A DNA stretch of 64,000 nucleotides from Ahrensia sp. (GCA_028817895.1 JAPPOQ010000005.1:34652-98651), one strand, 5' to 3'. Shown: positions 48,652-57,936, counted from the stretch's first letter. Notes: a model not told the origin generated them from the sequence alone. Program-made: numbers and translations.

Positions 48652-48996
48652 ATGTATGTAAATGCCTTTTGCTGCGCCGTGCCGAACGCCAACAAGGAGG
48701 CCTATATCCGCCACGCCTCCATCTTCGCCGAGATCATTCGTGCGCAAGGGTGCCAGCGCTACACCGAATGCTGGGGTGATGACATTCCTGATGGTGAAAC
48801 GACCTCCTTCACCAAGGCGGTTCAGGCGCGAGACAACGAGTCGATCGTTCTCGGCTGGGCCGAATGGCGCTCCAAGGAAGATTGCGAGAAAGGAATGGCT
48901 GCGGCCATGCAGGACGAGCGCATGCGCGATATGGAGATGCCGTTTGACGGCAAGAGGCTGATCTTCGGCAGCTTCAATTCAATCATCGAGGTCTGA
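48652..48996 (+). CDS. DUF1428 domain-containing protein (YbaA-like)
   Basis: The 114-residue protein matches DUF1428: MYVNAFCCAVPNANKEAY, TECWGDDIPDGETTSF, VLGWAEWRSKE and KRLIFGSFNSI. The fold is a dimeric alpha-beta barrel of the ABM type; no function is established. It lies between the two permease genes, 19 bases after the first and one base before the TTG start of the second, so it is part of the transcript although unrelated to transport. Its presence inside the transporter is not the usual arrangement. Confidence 0.88.
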   Translation: MYVNAFCCAVPNANKEAYIRHASIFAEIIRAQGCQRYTECWGDDIPDGETTSFTKAVQARDNESIVLGWAEWRSKEDCEKGMAAAMQDERMRDMEMPFDGKRLIFGSFNSIIEV

Positions 48997-48997
48997 C

Positions 48998-49960
48998 TTG
49001 GAAACGCTGGTTCAGCTTCTTGACTTGACGGTCCGCTCGGCGGTGCCGCTGCTGCTGGCCTGTTTGGCCGGGCTCTATTCAGAGCGCTCCGGCATTGTTG
49101 ATATTGGACTTGAAGGAAAGATGCTCGGCGGTGCCTTTGCCGCCGCCGCCGCGGCCGCGGTGACCGGCTCGGCCTGGCTGGGCATAGGCGCCGGCATCAT
49201 GGTGTCCGTTGGGCTGGCTCTCATTCACGGCTTCGCCTCCATCACCAATCGCGGCAATCAGATCGTGTCAGGTGTCGCGATCAACTTCATCGCAGCCGGT
49301 GCGGCCGCGCTTTTAGGCAATGCCTGGTTCAACCAGGGGGGACGAACCCCTCAACTCGGATCGGAGCAACGATTCAATCCGCTGGAACTTCCACTCGCCG
49401 AAACTCTCGGACAGATTCCGATTATCGGCATGCTCTATGAGGAGCTGATCTCGGGACACAATCTGATCGCGTATGTCGCTTTCCTTATGGTGCCCATCAC
49501 CTGGTGGGTTCTGTTTCGCACACGCTTCGGTCTTCGCCTGAGAGCCGTTGGCGAAAACCCCGCTGCCGTGGACACAGCAGGAATCTCGGTCAGCTGGGCA
49601 CGGTATCGGGCTGTCATCTGCTGCGGAATTTTGTGCGGCCTGGCAGGTGCCTATCTGTCGATTGGGGTATCCGCCGGTTTCGTGAAAGACATGACCGCCG
49701 GTCGCGGCTTCATCGCGCTTGCCGCGCTCATATTTGCCAAATGGCGCCCAGTGGCCGCCATGTGGGCCTGTCTGCTGTTCGGCTTTTTGGGGGCCATCGA
49801 GATCCGTTATCAGGGTGTTGATCTGCCGGTAGTCGGCGTGTTGCCGCTGCAATTGATGCAAGCCCTGCCCTACATTTTGACCGTGATTCTGCTTGCCGGC
49901 TTCATCGGAAAGGCGATCCCGCCCCGCGCCGCAGGCATACCCTATACAAAAGAACGGTAA
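48998..49960 (+). CDS. Nucleoside ABC transporter permease (BMP-type, second permease)
   Basis: The 320-residue BPD_transp_2 permease has about nine membrane helices with LLACLAGLYSERSGIVDIGLEGKML and GLRLRAVGENPAAVDTAG, the pattern of the smaller permease (YufQ/NupQ-type). It pairs with the first permease to form the membrane channel. A TTG start at 48998 lies one base after the DUF1428 stop. Its stop shares one base with the cdd start (TAATG), so deaminase translation is coupled to it. Confidence 0.9.
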   Translation: METLVQLLDLTVRSAVPLLLACLAGLYSERSGIVDIGLEGKMLGGAFAAAAAAAVTGSAWLGIGAGIMVSVGLALIHGFASITNRGNQIVSGVAINFIAAGAAALLGNAWFNQGGRTPQLGSEQRFNPLELPLAETLGQIPIIGMLYEELISGHNLIAYVAFLMVPITWWVLFRTRFGLRLRAVGENPAAVDTAGISVSWARYRAVICCGILCGLAGAYLSIGVSAGFVKDMTAGRGFIALAALIFAKWRPVAAMWACLLFGFLGAIEIRYQGVDLPVVGVLPLQLMQALPYILTVILLAGFIGKAIPPRAAGIPYTKER

Positions 49961-50346
49961 TGAGTGCCGACCTCTTCAAGGCCGCCAAGGATGCTATGGC
50001 CAAATGCCATGCTCCATACTCGGACTATCCGGTCGGTGCAGCGTTGCGCTCATCGTCCGGTTCAATCCATGCCGGATGCAATATCGAAGTCGCTTCCTAT
50101 CCCGAAGGCTGGTGCGCTGAAACGACCGCCATCGCGCATATGGTCATGGCCGGCGAAACAGAAATCGCCGAAATACTCGTGATGGCGCAGAAACGGGCCA
50201 AAGCAACCCCATGCGGCGGCTGCCGACAGCGGCTGGCAGAGTTCGCGTCGAGCGACACGCCAGTTCATCTTTGCGATGAGACCGGTGTGGTTGAAACCAT
50301 GACACTCGGCGCACTTTTGCCGGCTGCCTTTGATCTGGAGGTCTGA
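49960..50346 (+). CDS. cdd: Cytidine deaminase
   Basis: The 128-residue homotetrameric-type enzyme deaminates cytidine and deoxycytidine to uridine and deoxyuridine. The zinc site is complete: WCAET (Cys and catalytic Glu) and PCGGCRQ (two Cys), and YSDYPVGAAL is the N-terminal substrate motif. It lies inside the nucleoside uptake and salvage operon, between the permease and the purine nucleoside phosphorylase, which fits its role in using imported nucleosides. Confidence 0.95.
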   Translation: MSADLFKAAKDAMAKCHAPYSDYPVGAALRSSSGSIHAGCNIEVASYPEGWCAETTAIAHMVMAGETEIAEILVMAQKRAKATPCGGCRQRLAEFASSDTPVHLCDETGVVETMTLGALLPAAFDLEV

Positions 50347-50349
50347 TCA

Positions 50350-51138
50350 ATGACGACTCTGCCGTCGGCACTAAATGGATTCGTACCCGAAACGGCCCTC
50401 GTACTCGGTTCAGGCCTAGGCTCGCTGGTTGAAGCCGTCGATGCTGTGCACCGAATCGATTATGATGATCTGGACGGCTTTCCGCCGAGTGGTGTCTCGG
50501 GCCATGCAGGAGAACTTGTTGCCGGGCATCTTTCCGACCAAAGGGTCGTGGTGATGTCCGGTCGGGTGCACTATTATGAGCACGGCGATGCGGCAGCCAT
50601 GCGCGCACCGTTAGAAGCTTTGAAGGCTGCTGGTGTACGCCGCATCATCCTCACAAACTCGGCCGGTTCCATCGACTCGGACATGCCGCCGGGTTCGGTC
50701 ATGCAAATCGAGGACCACATCAATTTCTCCGGGAGCAATCCGCTGATCGGAGAGCCGAGCGATGCCCGCTTTGTGGGTCTGACCAACGCCTATGATGAGG
50801 CCATATGCTCTGCTTTTGCCGAGGCTGCCGATGAGTTGAGCATCACGCTGCACAAAGGTGTCTATATGTGGTTTTCCGGCCCCTGTTTCGAAACACCGGC
50901 CGAAATCAAGATGGCGCGGCTCATGGGGGCGGATGCGGTTGGCATGTCCACCGTACCAGAAGTGATCCTGTCACGTTTTCTCGGCCTTGATGTTGCAGCT
51001 CTCTCAGTGATCACCAATTTCGCTGCCGGAATGACCGGGGATGAGCTTTCACATCAGGAAACCAAGGACATGGCACCCAAGGGCGGTGAAAGGCTGGCAA
51101 AACTCATCGCAACCGTTTTGGAGAAAGGTTTCGCATGA
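50350..51138 (+). CDS. Purine-nucleoside phosphorylase
   Basis: The 262-residue enzyme is of the trimeric PNP (PNP/MTAP) type: ALVLGSGLGSLVEA, GRVHYYEHGD, LTNSAGSID, GPCFETPAEIKM and AVGMSTVPEVI. It splits purine nucleosides with phosphate into base and ribose-1-phosphate. In the operon it acts between import and DeoC, which consumes the deoxyribose product after a mutase step (no phosphopentomutase is in the window). It starts three bases after cdd and overlaps deoC by four. Confidence 0.93.
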   Translation: MTTLPSALNGFVPETALVLGSGLGSLVEAVDAVHRIDYDDLDGFPPSGVSGHAGELVAGHLSDQRVVVMSGRVHYYEHGDAAAMRAPLEALKAAGVRRIILTNSAGSIDSDMPPGSVMQIEDHINFSGSNPLIGEPSDARFVGLTNAYDEAICSAFAEAADELSITLHKGVYMWFSGPCFETPAEIKMARLMGADAVGMSTVPEVILSRFLGLDVAALSVITNFAAGMTGDELSHQETKDMAPKGGERLAKLIATVLEKGFA

Positions 51139-51902
51139 CGCCCGAGAACAGAAAACTTGCAGCGGTACGCGCGCTGCCTTTGGTCGACCTTACCGATCTC
51201 ACCGAAGGGTGCAGCCTGGCCGATATCGACGCGCTGTGCGAACGAGCCCAAACACCACATGGTCCAGTTGCCGCAATCTGCATCTGGCCACGCTATGTAG
51301 CCCGCGGCAATCGCAATTTGCGTGGAACCGGTATTCCCGTCGCAACGGTTGTCAACTTCCCCGGTGGCAATCAATCCATCGACATGACGGTCATCGAAAC
51401 ACGCACCGCGATCGACGACGGCGCGGCAGAGATTGATCTGGTGATGCCCTATGGCGCATTTCGAGCCGGGAACCATCAGGCGGCCACCGATATGATTGAG
51501 GCCGTTCGTTCCACATGCGGTTCGGATGCGCTTCTCAAGGTCATTCTTGAAACAGGCGAGCTTGCTGATGACGCGCTCATTCGTGGGGCAACGCATATGG
51601 CAATCGCTGCAAGGGCGGACTTCGTGAAAACCTCAACGGGCAAGGTGCAGGTGAACGCAAGTCTGGACAGTGCCAGAATTATGATGAGCTGCATTGCCGA
51701 TGGTCACCGGGACGTCGGATTCAAACCAGCCGGGGGCATAAAGTCGACCGAAGACTGCGCGGCCTATCTTGCTGTGGCGGACAAGTTGCTTGGTGCTGAC
51801 TGGGCCAGTGTGAGGACATTTCGGTTCGGCGCCTCAAGTGTGTTGAGCGATCTGCTTGCGGCGCTCGATGGGAAAGCAGCCGAAACAGGTTCCGGTTACT
51901 GA
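51135..51902 (+). CDS. deoC: Deoxyribose-phosphate aldolase
   Basis: The 255-residue class I aldolase cleaves deoxyribose-5-phosphate to glyceraldehyde-3-phosphate and acetaldehyde. The Schiff-base Lys is in ADFVKTSTGKV, with the conserved DLTDLTEG, VVNFPGG and GFKPAGGIKS. The ATG overlaps the phosphorylase stop. It is the last gene of the operon and converges with smr, 12 bp apart; no terminator was recognised there. Confidence 0.96.
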   Translation: MTPENRKLAAVRALPLVDLTDLTEGCSLADIDALCERAQTPHGPVAAICIWPRYVARGNRNLRGTGIPVATVVNFPGGNQSIDMTVIETRTAIDDGAAEIDLVMPYGAFRAGNHQAATDMIEAVRSTCGSDALLKVILETGELADDALIRGATHMAIAARADFVKTSTGKVQVNASLDSARIMMSCIADGHRDVGFKPAGGIKSTEDCAAYLAVADKLLGADWASVRTFRFGASSVLSDLLAALDGKAAETGSGY

Positions 51903-51914
51903 TCGAACAGCGTC

Positions 51915-52514
51915 TCACCTGCGTCGCCGCAACCGCACGTAAAGCGCGCCCTCTCCACCATGGCCAATGGAGGCTTCTCGAAAGCCGTTGACCAGCGGCA
52001 GAAAGGCAGGGAGCGAAAGCCATTGCGGGACCATGCGACGAAGTACCCCTTCTCCAGACTTCCCCTTGCCGGTAATCACCAGAACGATGCGGCGCTCCTG
52101 ACCTTGCGATGCTTGCAGAAAATCGAGCAACGCGATTCTCGCGCGTTCCTGTGTCATGCCATGCAGATCAATGCGACCGTCAATCTTCTGTTTGCCCTTG
52201 GCGAGCTTTTTGAACAACCGATCTTCAAGTGGATTGACCCCTTTGGATGCTTGGTCCGAGCTCGGCAGTCGCTTTGTTTTGGGTCGTGAAAAGGGAGACG
52301 GAGACGCGGGGCTTGGCCCGGTTGGGTGAGTTGTCCGTGTCGTTCCGCGGAGTGATCCTTCTCCCATCAGGCGGCTCATCTCATCTTTGAGAAACTCTCC
52401 CCTACTGTGAGCCAGGGGTGTTGTGGATGCCGCAACCCGCTTCCACAGATGCTTGTCTTCTTCGCTAAGCAGACTTTGCGACTTTTTCCCTCTGCCTGTG
52501 TTTTGACCTTTCAT
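51915..52514 (-). CDS. Smr domain protein (MutS2-like C-terminal domain)
   Basis: The 199-residue protein has a basic N-terminal linker (about 1-100) and a C-terminal Smr domain: IDLHGMTQERARIALLDFL (conserved DLHG) and VLVITGKGKSGEGVLRRMVPQWL (TGKG). Stand-alone Smr proteins are nucleases or nucleic-acid binding proteins, some acting in ribosome rescue or recombination; this one is not assigned. ATG 52514 is used, 11 bases after the mltA stop; the longer frame to 52547 overlaps mltA. Confidence 0.88.
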   Translation of the reverse strand: MKGQNTGRGKKSQSLLSEEDKHLWKRVAASTTPLAHSRGEFLKDEMSRLMGEGSLRGTTRTTHPTGPSPASPSPFSRPKTKRLPSSDQASKGVNPLEDRLFKKLAKGKQKIDGRIDLHGMTQERARIALLDFLQASQGQERRIVLVITGKGKSGEGVLRRMVPQWLSLPAFLPLVNGFREASIGHGGEGALYVRLRRRR

Positions 52515-52525
52515 GAGCTTTCGCT

Positions 52526-53644
52526 TCACAAGTCGCAGCGCGGCCAAAGCACATACATGTCCATATCGTGATTGACGCTGCCAGCAAGCATACCAGCCTC
52601 CGCACCACTGCCTATGAAGATATCCGCCCTTGCTGGGCCGACAATGGCTGAGCCGGTATCCTGGGCGATCATAAGTCTCTGCAATTGTGCCTCATCGCCA
52701 GGCAATGGCTCTTTCGTTTCAATCCAAAATGGAGTTCCGAAAGTGTGCAGCTTCATATCCACGGCCAAACTACGCCCCGGTGTCAGCGGACAGCCTGCGG
52801 CGCCCAGCGGTCCATCCGAGATTCGCAGATCACTGACCTCGCGGAAGAAAATGTAAGAGCGGTTCAGAGCGAGAAACTCGTCCAGCTCGTCGGGATTGTC
52901 GCGCATCCATTCAGCCAGCCTGTCGGCTGTCATTGCCAATGGAGGAACACCAAGTCTCTCGCTTAGAACGCGCCCCAGCGACGTGTAGCGCTGGCCAGAT
53001 TTTCCATCGAAGCAAACTCGCATCTGTTCGCCATTTGGCAGTTTAAGGCGTGCGGAGCCTTGAACATGAACGAAGAACTGATCGACGCGATCGTTCAGCC
53101 AAACAAGCTCCAATCCTCGATTGCTCAGCGCACCTTGGTCGATCGCCCCTCTGTCATAATACTCAACAAGTCCTTCAGGAGTCTTGCGCGCAAAGCGAAA
53201 ATAGCTGTTCATCCCCGCAGGCCGATTTTCATCTGCGACATCAACCAGATCGCATGGGCGCTTGTAGAGCGGATACTGAAAAGGCCCGGTCCTCTCGAGC
53301 GACGCGGGCAGAACCGGTTCGTAATATCCGGTCAGCTTGCCTTTGGACGATGGCGCGATGCGAAACGGCTGAAACCGCATTTCAAAGAAACGACGAGCCT
53401 CCAGCTCGCTGAGATCACCCAGACGATTGGCCGCCTCGACAAGTGAAAAAACCTTGTACCCACAGCTTCCGAACTTCTTGGTGATGGGCGGCCCCTTTGC
53501 CCATCCCTTCAAGCTGGTTTTGAAAGTCTCAAAGGCGGCTGACGTCCTGTCGGCGCTCCAGCCAGGCAGGTTATCGAAACGACATGGTTCCCAGTCGCTT
53601 GGAGGGAGAACCGAGTTCACCGGATCTGTTAGCTCGCATGACAT
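52526..53644 (-). CDS. mltA: Membrane-bound lytic murein transglycosylase A (MltA)
   Basis: The 372-residue protein has the MltA domain (LTGYYEPVLPAS, QVHVQGSARL-like FFVHVQGSARLKLPNG) and the C-terminal 3D domain with three Asp residues (AQDTGSAIVGPARADIFIGSG). It cleaves peptidoglycan to 1,6-anhydromuropeptides. No signal peptide or lipobox is visible at the predicted N-terminus, and only 30 bases separate it from the preceding gene, so a longer exported form is not available; export is unexplained. It follows timA on the minus strand. Confidence 0.9.
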   Translation of the reverse strand: MSCELTDPVNSVLPPSDWEPCRFDNLPGWSADRTSAAFETFKTSLKGWAKGPPITKKFGSCGYKVFSLVEAANRLGDLSELEARRFFEMRFQPFRIAPSSKGKLTGYYEPVLPASLERTGPFQYPLYKRPCDLVDVADENRPAGMNSYFRFARKTPEGLVEYYDRGAIDQGALSNRGLELVWLNDRVDQFFVHVQGSARLKLPNGEQMRVCFDGKSGQRYTSLGRVLSERLGVPPLAMTADRLAEWMRDNPDELDEFLALNRSYIFFREVSDLRISDGPLGAAGCPLTPGRSLAVDMKLHTFGTPFWIETKEPLPGDEAQLQRLMIAQDTGSAIVGPARADIFIGSGAEAGMLAGSVNHDMDMYVLWPRCDL

Positions 53645-53674
53645 ACCAGTGCAGGCAAAGCGAGCGCGGCTCGC

Positions 53675-54376
53675 TCAGGCGTCCGTCGCGACCAGGCTCC
53701 AGTTCGGATCACGCGACTTGACCGGGCGGGCAAAGGTCCAAACATCGGTGATTTCCGCCACTTCCTGAAGATCGCCATCGATGATGTTGTCATCCTTGTC
53801 GAGCGTCGCAGAGATCATCTGGCTCACAAAGCGCACTGTGATCTGCGCCTCTTCCTTGACCAGCTCCGCTCCCACAATCTCGGCTTTCTCAATGCCCACA
53901 AAACTGGAGTTGACCTTTTCATAACGTGAATTGCGATCATCAATCGCCGCGGCAAAATTGTCATAGACCTCACGGGAGAGCAGACCCTTTAGAGTGCGTT
54001 TGTCGCCATCGGCATAACCCGTCACGATCATTTCATAGGCCATTTTACCACCGTCAAGAAACTGGTCCGGATCAAAGGCCGGGTCGCGCGCTGCGATCGC
54101 CCTCAAACCCTTGGCAAGAGCTTCATTATCGCCAGCAATTTGCGCGATGCGTTCTTCATCAGTTTCGGCTGAAACCTTGTTGTCGCGTCCTCGGGCATTC
54201 GGAAGCGTCACGACATTATCGTTGGTTTCAACCGGCTTAGCCTGGTCGTCACTGCCCACATAGGGGTCATAAGGCGGGCGCTCCGTCCCGTTGCGCGTGC
54301 CCAGGACGCTGCGCAGTTTCCAGAACACAAAAACGGCGACGGCCAAAGGCAGGAGTGTAAAGAGATCAAATTCCAT
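53675..54376 (-). CDS. Tim44/TimA-family adaptor protein
   Basis: The 233-residue protein has an N-terminal membrane anchor (LFTLLPLAVAVFVFWKLRSVLG), a charged linker and a Tim44-like domain (LKGLLSREVYDNFAAAI, ITVRFVSQMISATLD, VWTFARPVKSRDPNWSLV). Alphaproteobacterial TimA is related to the mitochondrial import motor component Tim44; its bacterial role is unclear but may concern membrane protein complexes. ATG 54376 matches the family; the frame to 54466 is longer. It is divergent from fxsA, which is 159 bp away. Confidence 0.9.
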   Translation of the reverse strand: MEFDLFTLLPLAVAVFVFWKLRSVLGTRNGTERPPYDPYVGSDDQAKPVETNDNVVTLPNARGRDNKVSAETDEERIAQIAGDNEALAKGLRAIAARDPAFDPDQFLDGGKMAYEMIVTGYADGDKRTLKGLLSREVYDNFAAAIDDRNSRYEKVNSSFVGIEKAEIVGAELVKEEAQITVRFVSQMISATLDKDDNIIDGDLQEVAEITDVWTFARPVKSRDPNWSLVATDA

Positions 54377-54535
54377 CTGTGATGTCGCTCGCCGGTCAAA
54401 AAATGAGAAATTGCGCCCGAATTCTCTCGATTGTAGTTCGCATGGGGCTTCATTGATATAGGGCAAAGCGCATGGTGTTCCAACTGCGCCGGTCCAGCCA
54501 TTTCATTCCTAGATCGGTGAACCTATATCTGCGTC

Positions 54536-55039
54536 ATGCCCTTCGCCCTCATTCCCTTTCTGCTGCTCGCCATACCAATTGTCGAAATTGCCGCATTCAT
54601 TGTGATCGGTGGTCAAATCGGCATTGGATGGACCCTGTTGATGGTGCTCGTTACGGCCATCATCGGCACGATTTTATTGCGCAATCAGGGACTGCAACTG
54701 ATCGAGCAAATTCGTCGTGAGACGGATGCTGGCCGTGTTCCCGCAAAGGCGCTGGGTGAAGCGGCCATGCTGTTGGTGGCGGGTATCCTTTTGCTGACAC
54801 CCGGCTTTGTGACCGATGGCATAGGTCTTCTTTTGTTTGCACCGCCGGTTCGTGCCGCGATCTGGCGATTTCTTGCGGCTCGCATCACCGTCCAGGCCGG
54901 GCAAACGCAGTTTCGGTTCAACCAAGAGCACGAGACGTCGCGCCCGTTTGACGAGGGAGACAAAGTTGTCGATCTCGACCCCGACGACTTTCAATCGGGA
55001 CCAGCCAATCCTGACTCTCCTTGGAACAAGAACGGCTAG
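54536..55039 (+). CDS. fxsA: FxsA family membrane protein
   Basis: The 167-residue protein has the FxsA pattern: LIPFLLLAIPIVEIAAFIVIG, IGTILLRNQGL, and a third/fourth helix region LLLTPGFVTDGIGLLLFAPPVR, followed by a charged tail ending in an acidic segment. E. coli FxsA affects exclusion of phage T7 by F plasmid; the alphaproteobacterial role is not known. It lies between timA and secB, 142 bp before secB, a conserved position. Confidence 0.9.
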   Translation: MPFALIPFLLLAIPIVEIAAFIVIGGQIGIGWTLLMVLVTAIIGTILLRNQGLQLIEQIRRETDAGRVPAKALGEAAMLLVAGILLLTPGFVTDGIGLLLFAPPVRAAIWRFLAARITVQAGQTQFRFNQEHETSRPFDEGDKVVDLDPDDFQSGPANPDSPWNKNG

Positions 55040-55181
55040 GCCGTCTGCGGCCGCGCATTCGTTTGTGCCACCATCAAGTGGCCCGGTTGCAAGGCAAAAA
55101 TGGGCATGTTAACCGCTGCCAAACACTTCTTAGCCACCGCCTGCATGGCGTGACGTGGCAAATTACCGACAGGATTTGAAG

Positions 55182-55709
55182 ATGGCCAAGGAACCCGAAA
55201 CGGGCGCAAAACCGGATGAAACCGCAACAGCCGCCAATGGCGATGCGAAAGCTGCCGCTCCGTCTCTCAATGTTCTGGCGCAATATATCAAAGACCTGTC
55301 ATTTGAGAATCCGCATGCGCCCAATTCTCTGCGGCCCCGCGAAAAGGCTCCGGAAATCAACATCAATATCAACGTGAATCCCAATCCGCTTTCCGAGACC
55401 GACTTTGAGGTCGAGTTGAAAATGGAGGCAACGGCGGGCGAAGGTGCGGACGCCATGTTCAATGTAGAGTTGACCTATGCCGGTGTTTTCAGGTTGCAAA
55501 ACATTCCGGAAGAAGCCAAAGCGCCGGCCATTCTGATTGAGTGTCCGCGTATGCTTTTTCCCTTCGCGCGCCAGATCATTGCAGATGCGACCCGCAATGG
55601 TGGCTTCCCACCACTCATGATCGATCCCGTAGACTTCGCTGCACTCTTCCAGCAGCGCATGGCCGAGGAGCAGGTTCGCTCAAAGGTCGAGAGCGCCTCA
55701 ACCAATTGA
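55182..55709 (+). CDS. secB: Protein-export chaperone SecB
   Basis: The 175-residue chaperone keeps precursors unfolded for delivery to SecA. Family signatures [29 protein letters not shown] and [33 protein letters not shown] are intact. ATG 55182 starts the family N-terminus; a GTG at 55155 is in frame but not needed. The 142-bp gap before it holds no other feature that I can support. It converges with dnaQ, 55 bp apart. Confidence 0.96.
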   Translation: MAKEPETGAKPDETATAANGDAKAAAPSLNVLAQYIKDLSFENPHAPNSLRPREKAPEINININVNPNPLSETDFEVELKMEATAGEGADAMFNVELTYAGVFRLQNIPEEAKAPAILIECPRMLFPFARQIIADATRNGGFPPLMIDPVDFAALFQQRMAEEQVRSKVESASTN

Positions 55710-55764
55710 GTAGGCGCTCGCTGGGCCACTCATCACTGGTAACAGGTCGGCATCGCTAAGGGCT

Positions 55765-56475
55765 TCAAGTCTGCCAGCGGTGCCATATTGCTGTATCCCC
55801 CATGGACTCGACAAAGGTGCGGTGCGCAAGCCGTTCCTCTTCTGTCAGCCTTTCTGGCAGGGGAGTGGGACGTTCGCGCGGCTGGCTTGATGTGGTGACT
55901 TGCTCATCCATGGACTGCGGCGCGGGCTCAACAGCTGCCACGTCCAGACCAAGGCCAGCCTGTCGTCCGCCGGTTAGTTCCAGATAGACGTCGAGCAGGA
56001 GCTCAGAGTCAAGCAATGCTCCGTGCAGGGTACGATGAGCATTTGAGATGCCGAATCGACCGCACAATGCATCCAGACTGTTGCGCTGGCCGGGAAATTT
56101 CCGCTTCGCCATAACGAGCGTATCGATCACACGGTCATCGCCAATGGGTGGACGGCCGACACGCCGAAGCTCGGCATTGAAGAAACCCATATCGAAGGTC
56201 GCATTGTGAGCAACCAGTTTTCCTTCGCCGAAGAATTCCTCGAATTCGTCAAGGATGTCAGCAAATCCCGGCTTGCCCTCCAAGTCCTCCACCGAGATCC
56301 CGTGAATCGCTTGGGCATCGGGGTGAATCGCTCGATCACCCGGATGAAGATAATGGTGAAACGAACGGCCGGTGGGAAATCTGTCGATCATTTCAAGAGC
56401 GCCGATTTCAATGATGCGGTCGCCATCAGCTGGACTCAAGCCGGTTGTTTCGGTATCGAAAATAATCTCACGCAT
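55765..56475 (-). CDS. dnaQ: DNA polymerase III epsilon subunit
   Basis: The 236-residue proofreading exonuclease has Exo I IIFDTETTGLSP, Exo II LVAHNATFDMGFFN and Exo III HRTLHGALLDSELL with the catalytic His and Asp. A Pro- and Ser-rich C-terminal tail probably binds the alpha subunit. It overlaps coaE by eight bases and belongs to the minus-strand run ppsR-maf-aroE-coaE-dnaQ that leads away from the predicted replication origin. Confidence 0.96.
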   Translation of the reverse strand: MREIIFDTETTGLSPADGDRIIEIGALEMIDRFPTGRSFHHYLHPGDRAIHPDAQAIHGISVEDLEGKPGFADILDEFEEFFGEGKLVAHNATFDMGFFNAELRRVGRPPIGDDRVIDTLVMAKRKFPGQRNSLDALCGRFGISNAHRTLHGALLDSELLLDVYLELTGGRQAGLGLDVAAVEPAPQSMDEQVTTSSQPRERPTPLPERLTEEERLAHRTFVESMGDTAIWHRWQT

Positions 56476-57085
56476 CGTTCTTTATCCGCTTTGACCAGTT
56501 CCCCTCTGTAACCTTTCGAATGATCTCGCGCACCGCAGCACGAGCTGTTTCCATGCCTGTTGACGTATCGATAATGAAGTCGGCACGTGATCGTTTTTCC
56601 GCATCTGGCGTTTGGCGTGCCAGGATTGCTTCGAACTTTGCTTCTGTCATGCCCTCTCGTGCGAGCACACGCGCTCGTTGAACGTCGGGCGGAGCGGTCA
56701 CAACGATGATCCCATCCACTCGGTCTTCGCTTCCGGTTTCAAAGAGCAGCGGGATGTCGAGAATGGCGAATATGTCCTCGCTCATCTTTGCTAACCGTCG
56801 AAATTCAAGCTCCCGATCCCGAACCATAGGATGAATGATCGCTTCAAGGCGCTTCATGGCGTCAGCATCGCCGATGACATGCGTTCCCAGTTTGGCGCGG
56901 TCGACAACGCCCTCCACCACGCTGCCAGGAAATGCAGCTTCGATCAGGGAGGCCGCCTCGCCAGCATAAAGATCGTGAACCATTTGATCCGCATCGTGAA
57001 CGCGAATGCCCTCGTCTCGAAACATTTGTGACGTGGTCGTCTTTCCCATTCCGATTGATCCGGTGAGACCGAAATACAGCGTCAT
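56468..57085 (-). CDS. coaE: Dephospho-CoA kinase
   Basis: The 205-residue kinase completes coenzyme A synthesis by phosphorylating the 3'-hydroxyl of dephospho-CoA. The P-loop FGLTGSIGMGKTTTSQ, DADQMVHDLY, PLLFETG and ARQTPDAEKRSRADFIIDTS are diagnostic. Its start overlaps the aroE stop (ATGA) and its end overlaps dnaQ by eight bases. With coaA at 29614-30555, the window holds the first and last steps of the pathway. Confidence 0.97.
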   Translation of the reverse strand: MTLYFGLTGSIGMGKTTTSQMFRDEGIRVHDADQMVHDLYAGEAASLIEAAFPGSVVEGVVDRAKLGTHVIGDADAMKRLEAIIHPMVRDRELEFRRLAKMSEDIFAILDIPLLFETGSEDRVDGIIVVTAPPDVQRARVLAREGMTEAKFEAILARQTPDAEKRSRADFIIDTSTGMETARAAVREIIRKVTEGNWSKRIKNDA

Positions 57086-57936
57086 GCCCTTTCTCCAAGA
57101 TCGCGCAGCACGATGTTGCGCACGGTGTCATCCACGTCGGGCCGAACACCGAACCATTTCTCGAAACCCGGGACTGCCTGATGGAGGAGCATGCCCAATC
57201 CATCCACATATGGCATGCCGGACATCTTCGCTCGTTCAAGCAACGGTGTCATCAAAGGGGAATAGACGATATCACAAACCACTGTATCGCGAGCAAACAT
57301 GGTTGGGTTGATTGGCATCGCGCCATCACCCATGCCGACAGAAGTGGTGTTCACCATCACTGCGGCTTTAACGGCATCCTTGGGCAGATCGTCAAACCCA
57401 ATAGCTCGGCACGGTTCCCCAAAATGACGCGCAAGCCTCTGCGCCTTTTCCACCGTTCTGTTGGCGATCCAAACTTGTTCAAATCCTCTTTGCTGGAGAG
57501 CGTAGATAACCGCCCTCGCCGCGCCACCAGCGCCCGCAACAACCGCCCCGCGCTGACACTGTTCCGGCCGTGACCAGTGCGGAACCCGTTCGTCGAGATT
57601 GGCAAGAAACCCATAGACATCCGTGTTGGTCACGCAGATTGTGTCGCCCTCTAGCCAGAGAGTGTTGGCCGCACCGAGCATGCGCGCTGTCTCGTCCACC
57701 TTCTCGGCCAATGCGAAGACGGCTGCTTTATGCGGCAGCGTGACATTGCCACCAACGAAATCTCCATTTCTGAACTTTCTGACAAATTCCGTCAGATCGT
57801 CAGGCCCGCACTCGACCTTCTCATATGTTCCACGGAGACCGTGACGTTGAAGCCAATAACCATGTATGAGAGGTGAGCGCGAATGCTTCACTGGCCAACC
57901 TAAGACAAAGGCCCGCTTGGTTGTACCATCAGCCAT
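57082..57936 (-). CDS. aroE: Shikimate dehydrogenase (NADP+)
   Basis: The 284-residue enzyme reduces 3-dehydroshikimate in aromatic amino acid synthesis. The shikimate pocket [12 protein letters not shown], catalytic Lys in [10 protein letters not shown] and the NADP-binding [17 protein letters not shown] are present. ATG 57936 is preferred; ATG 57945 would add three residues. It overlaps maf by eight bases and coaE by four, so this run is tightly coupled. Confidence 0.96.
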   Translation of the reverse strand: MADGTTKRAFVLGWPVKHSRSPLIHGYWLQRHGLRGTYEKVECGPDDLTEFVRKFRNGDFVGGNVTLPHKAAVFALAEKVDETARMLGAANTLWLEGDTICVTNTDVYGFLANLDERVPHWSRPEQCQRGAVVAGAGGAARAVIYALQQRGFEQVWIANRTVEKAQRLARHFGEPCRAIGFDDLPKDAVKAAVMVNTTSVGMGDGAMPINPTMFARDTVVCDIVYSPLMTPLLERAKMSGMPYVDGLGMLLHQAVPGFEKWFGVRPDVDDTVRNIVLRDLGERA

